A stretch of DNA of 64,000 nt from Paracamarosporium sp. OC-R06-R3 (Eukaryota > Ascomycota > Dothideomycetes > Pleosporales > Didymosphaeriaceae), in contig JACVRA010000238.1 of NCBI GenBank assembly GCA_019828545.1, forward strand, positions 186,001 through 250,000, read 5' to 3'. The notes below the pieces were generated by a model, which did not search any database, had not been told where the DNA came from, and was given only the letters and a program-made list of their open reading frames with translations. This document shows positions 56,358-64,000 of the stretch, piece after piece. Made by a program: the position numbers and the translations under genes. Within the stretch, counting starts at the first letter, position 1, and every line of letters starts with the position of its first letter.

Positions 56358-58234
56358 TTATGCCGCGTCCCTGTTTCCTCTTGCCCACTCCCTCAAAACA
56401 TTTTTCTTTAACTTTCCCGTACTTGTCTTGGGCAGCTCCTTCACCACTTCCACCTCCCTTGGTACCATAAATCTGCTGATATTGCTATTTTCCTTAGCCC
56501 ACGTGATAACTTCGTCGGGCTCGAGGGAAGCACTCTCTTTGACAGTGACGAAGGCTTTAGGACGCTCGCCCCAGTGGGAGTCTGGCACGGCCACTACACC
56601 GACTTCGAGAATGGATGGGTGCGTCGCCAACATAGATTCGAGAGCGACGGAGGATATGTTTTCGCCGCCTGTGAAATCATTAGCGGAGACAAGAAGGAAA
56701 ACTAATAATAGGAGAGACCCACCTGAGATAATGATATCCTTCGCTCGATCTAAGATTTGTATCGCACCGTCCGGATGCCATACAGCGAGATCACCAGAGT
56801 GACTCACACCGCCCGCCCAGAGCTTTCTGGTCGCCTCCGCATCCTTGTAATACCCTTTTGCACAGATGTTCCCCTCAAAAACGATCTCTCCAATATCTTT
56901 GCCATTTCTCTCAACTTCAATCAACACGCCTTCAGGTTGGTCAGTCTTGATGACGCGGGCAGGCAGCGACATAACGAAGCCGTGTCCCTGCCTCGCCATT
57001 TTCGCATACTTCTCTTTCAAAGGGAGCTCTTCCCATTCTGGCATATGATATCCCTTGGTTATCGGGCCGTATGTCTCTGTGAGACCGTAGACATGTACTG
57101 GATGCAGATTCAAGTTCGTCATTTGCTCGAAAAGCCATGCTGAGGGCGGGCTTGCTGCGACTGTCACGTGCACCGGGTGATCTAGCTTTGCTGCTTCCTT
57201 CGCTGCACACAATAACGTATTCACCGTCGGTGCCGCATTGAAATGTGTAATCTCTTCCTCCTTCAACAGCCTCCAGATCTCGGGGTAATCGATCTTTCTT
57301 AAGCAGTAATGCGTTCCACGCACCGCCGTGACGGCCCAAGGGAACGTCCACCCCGTGGCGTGAAACATAGGGAGGGTCCAGAGGTACTTTGCTCGGCCTT
57401 TGTGAAAGTTAAGCCCAGAATCGATGATGTTGCCCATTGCGGCGAGGTAACATCCGCGGTGCGTGTACTCGACGCCTTTTGGTCGCGCCGTGGTGCCACT
57501 CGTGTATGCCAGCGCTATAACGCTCTCCTCGTCTTGCGCCTGCGCCTCGAGGCCACCCCATCCCTTAGACCCGTTCTCGCGGTCGTAGGTAAGGCCCTCG
57601 AGCACCGCATCGTCGAACGGCCCGCTTAGCTCGCCCTCCGTCGCATCGGTATCTGTGTCCACAATTATCTTTACGTTAGACCTCTCGTTCCTATATTGAT
57701 CTAGGAGCTCCTCGAACTCATAATCGCAGATAACAATGTCGACATCTGAATGCTGTAGGATATACGAAATATCGTCGGTCTTCAGCCGGTAGTTAACGGC
57801 AATCGAGACTGCGCCAGCGGCTGCGATGCCGAATAGTGCTTCGAGGAAAGCAGGCGTATTTGTGCAAACTAAGCCGACGCGCTTATGCTTGTGTTTGCGC
57901 AGAAAGTAGGCAAGGCCGCGCGCTCGGTCGGCGGTCTCAAGGTAGGAGCGTCGCAAGATTCTGTTGTTTGCGGTCTTGTGGTATATTGCTATGGCCTGTG
58001 GAAAACTGCTTGATTAGCTTGCTCTTTTAGGAGACAGTGTATTAGATAAGGACATACATCTGGCTCTATGCACGCCGCTCGCCATAGAAAGCTTGTCGGC
58101 GACAGGGTATGGAAGTTGTTCCTGTGGTGGTATTCATGGCTGTCTCCGGGATGGAGCTTCTTTGCATGCTCCGGGATTGGACCCGCAGATGTAAAATGCG
58201 AAGCAAGTTTCTGTAGCCTTTCGAGGGGGCTCAT
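56358..58234 (-). CDS. AMP-dependent acyl-CoA synthetase/ligase
   Basis: Three exons: 58234-58058, 57995-56723, 56668-56358; 586 residues. Activates a carboxylic acid to an acyl-adenylate and then a CoA thioester. Core motifs: A3 AYTSGTTARPKGVEYTH (Ala where Gly is usual after TT), A5 YGLTETYGP, A7 SGDLAVW, A8 DRAKDIIISGGENIS and A10 PKTSTGKLKK with the catalytic Lys. The layout resembles the medium-chain/aryl acyl-CoA ligase group (AlkK-like). No PTS1 tripeptide is present (ends RDAA). The last intron (54 nt) has no stop and length divisible by three, so a read-through protein would gain 18 residues between motif A8 halves. Substrate not predictable. Confidence 0.9.
56669..56722 (-). other. 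Stopless intron of 54 nt in the acyl-CoA ligase gene
   Basis: Donor GTGGGT, CTAATG branch-like site and acceptor TTTCACAG. Removal restores SGGENIS, the strictly conserved A8 motif. If kept, it inserts a hydrophobic GSLLLLVFLLV-type segment in frame. Confidence 0.75.
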
Positions 58235-59024
58235 ATCTCCCGGTGGACCCTCAAACGACTGGTTGGCCTAGCTTGTGAACAGGCTTGCGGGGGCGCGGGG
58301 TAAAGCTGTAGGTGGTAATGGAGTATGTGCTTAGGTTTAAGAGGTAGACAGTCGACAACTTTCTGAACGTTATCTACGTACGAATGCGTCGGAAAGTGAA
58401 GGCGTGTCGTGGGACTGGGTTGCGGGGATGCGGAGCACCTCCGAGAACCACTCTTTGATGATGCCTGCCTCACAGCTATGTTAGTTGGCACAAATAACAA
58501 TTCCTGTAACAAAGAAGTCCTGGTAAACTATACCAGAAGCGCTTCTGCGTAGGTTATACGGCGGAAATATAAGATAGAGGAAGCTACTGTCGAAAGCTGG
58601 GGTAGCAGCTGGGGTAAGGAAGGACGCGACATAACCGAGGTCGTCGTGATTTGATTGGCTTTGAATGAGCGACGAGGCCATCCAACCGGCGGCTTCGGCC
58701 CGCACCTTGCATTGCGTACTGCGAGTGTTCACATTCAGTTTCAGGACGCATCAACAGTTGGATGCCGATTGCCAGACGTGGATATCATTATTGACAAGAC
58801 CAACTCCATGACATAACCGAACCCATGCAGCCCTGAGATTTCATTGTGTGTTTCTTCTATTCGGAAGAGAGTATCTGACCGTGAAGGAACCCATGAACTC
58901 GTGAGCACTTTGAAGCTCTTTTTGCCTGGACACCCTGACCAATGGTCGAAAGATACTTGGAGGTCGAAAAATTCCCATAAGACCAATGCATTTCACGCCG
59001 ATCCTCACCATCACCTGCTTTCGT
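58235..59024. other. Intergenic, no gene seen
   Basis: Promoter of the acyl-CoA ligase and 3' flank of the ribosomal protein gene, both minus. Confidence 0.4.
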
Positions 59025-60034
59025 CTAGTAGCCGTACTGAGCGAGCTGCTCTGTGACCTTGGTATCCACCTTCGCATCCTTCTTGGCCTGTGCAAGCTGC
59101 TTGCGGGCCTGCTTCTTGCGCTCGTAGTACGCAGCACCGTTGGCTTTCCTCCGCTCCTCGAGACTGAACATTTTACGTTAGCTCAAAATTTATAACAGCA
59201 GGAGATGCGACATACCGGGAAACAACATCCTGGTACTTCCAGCCGAACTCGTGGCCGAGACGACCGACGGTGCAGTACTTGCGGCCAGGCTTCAAGCGGA
59301 GGACACGGAGAGCCTGGGGGACAACGACGCGCTTCTTCTTGTCGTAGGGTGGGGGTACACCCTCGAAGGTCTTAAGGCGCTCCAAAGCGGCAGCACCGCG
59401 AGGGGTCTTGTGAGGGATCATGCCACGGACGGTTCGCCAGAACATCTTGGAGGGAGCGCGGAAGTGGAAGGGACCTAGGAGCGATCAGTTTTCGCTCGGC
59501 ACTCGATTGCTGGAAGGAGTGCCTTACCTCCACGGGTGGGGTTGTAACGGGTCTGCTTGCGAAGGAAGGCAGAGTACTTTACTGTAATCCAATGTCAGCC
59601 AAGGTGTTCATGGATAGAGAAATTGTAAAGACGGTCGCCACGCAGAGACAGTCTTCCTAAGCAATTCAAGACTTCGCCATCCGCCCCGTGTACGACATTG
59701 TCTCTGGTCCGCAGGATGAAAACTCAGGGATGGTCCGGGTAGACGTACGCTTCGCGCGGAAGAACTCGCCGGAGATGTTGAGGGCTTCGCAGCGCACCAC
59801 AACGATCTTCTGGCCGTTAAGCAGCTGTTTGGCGACCGTGCTGGCAAGACGGCCGAGCAGGTGGCCCTTGCCGTCGATAACCTTTTGCCATTGTTAGCCA
59901 AAGTCCTTGTTCCAAAGTCGTTGCGATGCCGATGGGAATTTTGTCGCAACTCGGCGACGAGTGCGCAGCCAGGAGATTGATTTGCAGATGCTTGCAGCAG
60001 GCGTACGTACAATGACGGGCTCGAAGGACGACAT
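59025..60034 (-). CDS. RPL16: Large-subunit ribosomal protein uL13 (L16/L13a)
   Basis: Five exons: 60034-60011, 59881-59749, 59581-59528, 59474-59216, 59163-59025; 202 residues, the normal length for yeast L16. Component of the 60S subunit. Joins are [36 protein letters not shown] and VVS-R-LEERR. Conserved segments include [46 protein letters not shown] and the C-terminal [13 protein letters not shown]. The four introns (129, 167, 53 and 52 nt), with the first only 24 nt into the coding region, are typical of fungal ribosomal protein genes. I looked in the two longer introns for box C/D snoRNA motifs and found none convincing. Confidence 0.96.
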
Positions 60035-63000
60035 GATGCTCGATTCCGGGTGGTGCTGGGTGTTAGTATGGTCGTTGGAGTCGAAGAGAAATCCAAAGTC
60101 GCGCCTGCGAGCCAGATGTGTGGGCTTGGCAAGCGCCAAATTAACCGAAGTCGAATGTGGGATTACGTTATCCACGAATCCGGCCTAGCTCGCACATCAG
60201 ATCAGATAACTGCGACTCTCACAACGTCTTGCTGGCACCTCAATACTAGTTTACCTCATCTGTAACCGTTGTTTCGTTGGACTGTCTATCAGACGAGCCC
60301 TGCGCGACAGTTGCCATCCCTGGCTGTACTTCAAGGCTCGGACTCGCTTCGTCACGGCAATAGGTGAAGCAAAGATCAACATATCCAGCTTCTGTGTTAC
60401 AGCTTCTGGGACTTTCGGGGCGTTTAGGATTTCTGGTACTTCTGCATGTTCCGGGAGAGCTCACTACATATGGTCGACGAACTGCGGACGCTCGTACGGG
60501 TTGTGGCTTCAACTTCGCACATGGCGGTCGACATGTCTTGCTCCAACCATTATTTGAAGCCCTACCTGGACCTACGCTACAACGTAGTCAACGTTGAACG
60601 CGACGATGACGGTATTTTATCGGCGATTGTGTGCATAGGCTGGTGATTTGAAGATCCGCACGCACCACGAACTACATTCGTCACCACATTCTCAATTAGC
60701 CTGCTGTTGTCCAGGGGCCCATTCCAGGCATTGTTCAAGGGAGCACTAACAGCGCTACTAGCACTGTCGTCGTATCTCTTATCACATAGTGCGATTGTGC
60801 AGATGTTGTTTACCTTGGCAAATCGACAGATCGATCTAAGAGTAATTTTCTTCAATTCTTACGAGCGCCATCCTGAAATTTGTCCTTTGAAATACACCAC
60901 TGTGTGGTCATCAACATTGCACATCGCCTCACCAGACTTTCTCTTATACAAAAAGTCGTAGCTCGCAACGCTTTCCACTCTACATGCATTCGCACTACGA
61001 TGGCCTATCCTGTCACGCGTGGGACGTTCAAAGTTGACTTGATACATTGGTAAGGGTGAGGACGAGCGTGCTTATTGTCAACTTACCTGGAGCCTCAGGC
61101 CATACGCAGATTTCTATTTTCCACGGCATACAGAACATTAGATTTATAGTCAGCAGACGACGGTGTTTAACGATTTCATTTCCGACGACGACGATCATAT
61201 ATCCAGGCTGTGCCGCCGAGCGAAATCACTGTGGAGTCGGTATTTCTACCAGCGGCCTACTCGAGCAGCCAAATGCAGCAATCGTTGCGGTTCGGCTCAA
61301 CCACCACATGGTGACCGAGCTTGTATCGCATGACCCGCCTCCGATCCTCATCAGAGACCGGACAAGACCAGCCCGACGATGTCGATTCTAACCTTCAAAT
61401 GCTGATCCGAGGTCCGCGGTTCCATTTCTTTAATTCTTCTCTCCTTGTCTCGCCTTATGACATTGAACCTGGAGTTGGATCCACAGTCGGCCTTGTCGTC
61501 AAAGCGGAGTGATTGAACTGTGTTATTGCGACATGACACTGCACCTGTTATGTAGTTCTGATCAAACACCGAGGTCCTCGCACCGAGGTCAAATTTGTCC
61601 ATCGCTCCATCTTTCGGTCGGCCCGCAGTTGTCCCGACACGAGGGCGTTTTAATCACGATAACAGCATATTTCCGCCAACGATGCATGGAACTGCTCGTA
61701 CCGCTATCAGTTGTACGAGGATAGCTCATGCCCACAAAAACCAATACTTTGACCTGGCCTTATCCGAGAGTGGACGAACGAGGGCGACTTATGCCGGTGC
61801 TCCTTCCCTACTGGGGCAAACTTACACGACCATACATATATCCGCAAGCCCTATATGTGGAGGTCAGCTGATTGCATCCCCTGCGAAGCGACTTCCCCGT
61901 CGGAGAGGGCAAGGCGCACCAAGCATGTCACTTTGCTCTGGACAGCAGCTTCAGGTACTATGTAATGACTCATTGTCTGTCAAGATCGCGAGGCAGAGAA
62001 CTGGTTGATCGAAGAGGATCAAAGATCAGAGTCCACAGGCTGGATCGGATCGCAGCATCGACTGTCCGCTTTATGTCCGAGGCCGCAAATTGAGGCGAGT
62101 GCAGCGGTCAAGCCGCCTCGAGGTGGCGGTGACTCGCCAGGACTTCCCTGGGCAGCTAGCAAGCACGGCTAGTACGTAATGTGGAGCAAGCTGCCTCTGC
62201 TGCGTGGCTGCACCCGAAGCACGGGAGAGCGCTAGAAAACCTTGGGCTTCCACACTACGGGCGATGGGCAGCTAACAAACCACCGTGGGGTCCTCGTATC
62301 AAGGTGCGGTCAGAATTTAGAGTAGAGCGAGGTTGATTTATCAGACCGACTAGTCACAGAGAGTGAGACCTGCATCCTTGGTCGCTGGCAATTTGTGGGA
62401 TGCCTCCAACAAGGGGGGGGAACGTCACCAGGATCCGAACGCTGATTGTGCCGCGTTTAGTCATGAGAGCAGGCAGACCGGCTGTTTCCCCAGAATCACA
62501 CCTTGTGCCGGCTGGGTGGGAAAGGCACACTTTACTTTGCGATCCAAAGAGCAGGCAGGGAGTACGTGGCCCATTCGCTAGCCCTCAATAGACCTGTCTC
62601 CCACGTCGAGGACGGACGAGCAAGGATAAACGAGCGGTAGGTTTATCCATGGTGTTGGAGGCGGGCCCACTGAAATCGGAGCCGGTCAGACTGCAAGCAC
62701 ATCGCAGGAGGAGCACGCGCGCGGTGGAGTGGAGCCTCAGCAGGCTTGGAGGTGAACAGTCGAAGCAAGACTCGAACGACGATGCGACGTCGAAGGTGCA
62801 GTTAACCAATCCCCAAAGGCCGCAAGCGGCATGGCGCGGTGTAGGAGCCCGGCCACAGTGGCCTCCAATTGGTGACGCCATGGTGGCTTGAGAAGCCTGG
62901 TGGCAGCGGTGGGGTCGGAAGACAGGCTTTCGGATCCTCGCACGCAGCCCGAGCCCGAGCGAGCCGCCCAACGCGGGCTAGCGCGGCTTGGCGCTCACGA

Positions 63001-63707
63001 GGCTCCAATACGCCAGAAACGACTCCGGCACGGTTATCCGTGTTGATCGATGCCGCAATCAGCACCCGCATGCACCACAGGCGCAAGAACAAACGCAGCA
63101 CCGCAGCCTGCGATGGAACGGCCGATCCCCAGCCCGCTGCAACCTTGGAGCGCTTAGGCCGCGAGGGCCACAAGCCGCTCGGCTCGCCGCCATGAACCTG
63201 TGGCAGTGGTGGCTTTCTCTTGCGGGTTCCCCTCTTTTCACATTGGCATCAATGCGCCTCGCGACGCCCAACAATGCGCTGTGACGCCACAGCGTGCAAC
63301 GCAGGCTGCAGATAAGCGAGCTTGGCGGGCGCAGTCGTCCTGTTCCGCCGCGTCCGACCTGGAGATGCCTCTCTACTGGACACGCCCTCGTAATTGCGCC
63401 TGGGGAGTGCAGCAACAACGCCGCCAGCTGCCCAATTCACGCGGCCTGCTTCCCCGCCAAGCCCACGTCTGCACCGCACCCTTCATCAGAGACGCCTGCC
63501 CACGACAACTCCCAGGTGCCAACGCTCGAAGGCTCGGCGCTACTCCAGTTCCGCCCTTGCCCACGGATCCACCTGAATTCTAATTCAGTGGTTAGCCACT
63601 CCCACCGCCCCTCCCCGCGGCTTAGTCAAGCCAGCCGATGAAACTGATTGAATTCTTCTTAGCCTGCGCGCCTCCCCGTCTGCGATGCTCCCACTGTGTG
63701 CCACACT
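60035..63707. other. Gene-poor region, 3.7 kb
   Basis: Holds the ribosomal protein promoter at one end and a GC-rich leader/promoter of the regulator gene at the other (about 62,600-63,700). In between, short frames such as 60446-60646 and 61047-61391 have protein-like composition but no recognised family. No repeat or terminal inverted repeat was found by eye. Confidence 0.35.
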
Positions 63708-64000
63708 ATGGATGCTTCCTCCTCCTCGGCTGTCGACGTCCAGGCCGCTGACGCTGCCCGTGACGGCGCTGTGCAGTTCGACGACACCCCCGACGTCGAG
63801 GACCAGACGTCACCAATCAACGACGATGGCGAAGAACAGCCACACAAGACAGCCACAGGGCCGATGCAGAAGCGAAGGCGGGTAACTCGTGCATGGTACG
63901 TTGAATCGTGGCGAAGATGGCTGTGCAACGTTGACACAACCCAGCGACGAGTGCCGCCGAAAGAAAATCAAATGCGACGGCAAGCAACCTTGCACCCACT
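63708..64000 (+). CDS. Zn2Cys6 transcription factor, 5' part only
   Basis: Exon 1 is 63708-63895; a 49-nt intron (63896-63944) splits the first Cys codon of the zinc cluster (TG|C), and exon 2 runs off the window. The visible protein is a 60-residue acidic, low-complexity head (DASSSSAVDVQAADAARDG), a basic RKRRRV-like stretch (QKRRRVTRA) and the first half of the cluster: C-DE-C-RRKKIK-C-DGKQP-C-TH. The remaining two Cys residues lie outside. The KIKCDGKQPCTH pattern is shared with several large general regulators in ascomycetes, so it cannot be tied to one pathway. No function is assigned. Confidence 0.88.
   Translation, partial: MDASSSSAVDVQAADAARDGAVQFDDTPDVEDQTSPINDDGEEQPHKTATGPMQKRRRVTRAWYVESWRRWLCNVDTTQRRVPPKENQMRRQATLHP

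Noticed and set aside
56669..56722. Hydrophobic LLLLVFLLV segment as a membrane anchor of the acyl-CoA ligase
   Set aside because: It is encoded by an intron with clean splice sites and interrupts an invariant motif.
59582..60010. Possible intronic snoRNA in the ribosomal protein gene
   Set aside because: Neither long intron shows paired C (RUGAUGA) and D (CUGA) boxes with terminal stems.
60446..60646. Protein-like 66-codon plus-strand frame
   Set aside because: No family recognised, isolated, and overlapped by other frames; could be chance.
1..64000. tRNA genes, telomeric repeats, long terminal repeats
   Set aside because: No sequence showed a full cloverleaf with A and B boxes, no TTAGGG arrays and no paired long repeats by eye; an automated scan would be needed to exclude small ones.

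Overview
The window is nuclear DNA of a filamentous ascomycete (Pezizomycotina). Evidence: about 25 protein genes, many split by 45-65 nt introns with GT..AG ends and CTAAC/CTGAC-type branch sites; fungal-only families (HET-domain proteins, Zn2Cys6 regulators, Mug65/Spo73-type dysferlin protein, calcofluor-white-hypersensitive-type protein, LURP-one protein with a PGYGQPQ head); and about one gene per 2.5 kb. Gene content resembles Dothideomycetes such as Pleosporales, but that placement is inference. There are no rRNA genes, no tRNA that I could recognise, no CRISPR and no intact transposon.

Layout. 0.6-2.9 kb: multi-spanning membrane protein (-). 3.8-9.6 kb: housekeeping block with beta-carbonic anhydrase (-), DUF3253 protein (+), dysferlin-domain protein (-), small coiled-coil protein (+) and the replication licensing factor Cdt1 (+). 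10.4-11.4 kb: single-pass membrane protein (-). 11.8-14.9 kb: formyltetrahydrofolate deformylase (-) and a choline-monooxygenase-like Rieske enzyme (-). 16.2-21 kb: two secreted enzymes (+), a TAP-like serine hydrolase and a beta-helix polysaccharide-type enzyme. 21-23.3 kb: gene-poor. 23.3-27.5 kb: the most interesting pair, a HAD-fold class II terpene cyclase with a DVDTT motif followed by a Zn2Cys6 regulator. 28.2-34.1 kb: secreted polysaccharide deacetylase, quinone-oxidoreductase-like MDR enzyme, CAX-type Ca2+/H+ exchanger (all +). 34.7-35.2 kb: small mitochondrial-type protein (-). 36.3-39.2 kb: HET/ankyrin protein (+). 40.3-42.6 kb: AP-3 mu subunit (-) and DUF4536 protein (+) sharing a 205-bp promoter. 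43-45.5 kb: a basic conserved protein (-) and an F-box protein (+). 45.6-46.3 kb: second single-pass membrane protein (-). 47.4-49.6 kb: second HET protein (+). 49.7-50.6 kb: LURP-one-like protein (-). 50.6-54.2 kb: gene-poor, with a possible decayed gene. 54.2-55.6 kb: secreted Ser/Thr-rich repeat protein (+). 56.4-58.2 kb: AMP-dependent acyl-CoA ligase (-). 59-60 kb: ribosomal protein uL13/L16 (-). 60-63.7 kb: gene-poor. 63.7 kb to the end: 5' part of a Zn2Cys6 regulator running off the window.

Most genes are ordinary single-copy loci with individual promoters. The only functional pairing suggested by position is terpene cyclase plus regulator (23.3-27.5 kb); no P450, transporter or prenyltransferase lies beside it in this window. 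Exon joins were derived by reading splice sites and checking phase by hand; no alignment or database search was possible.
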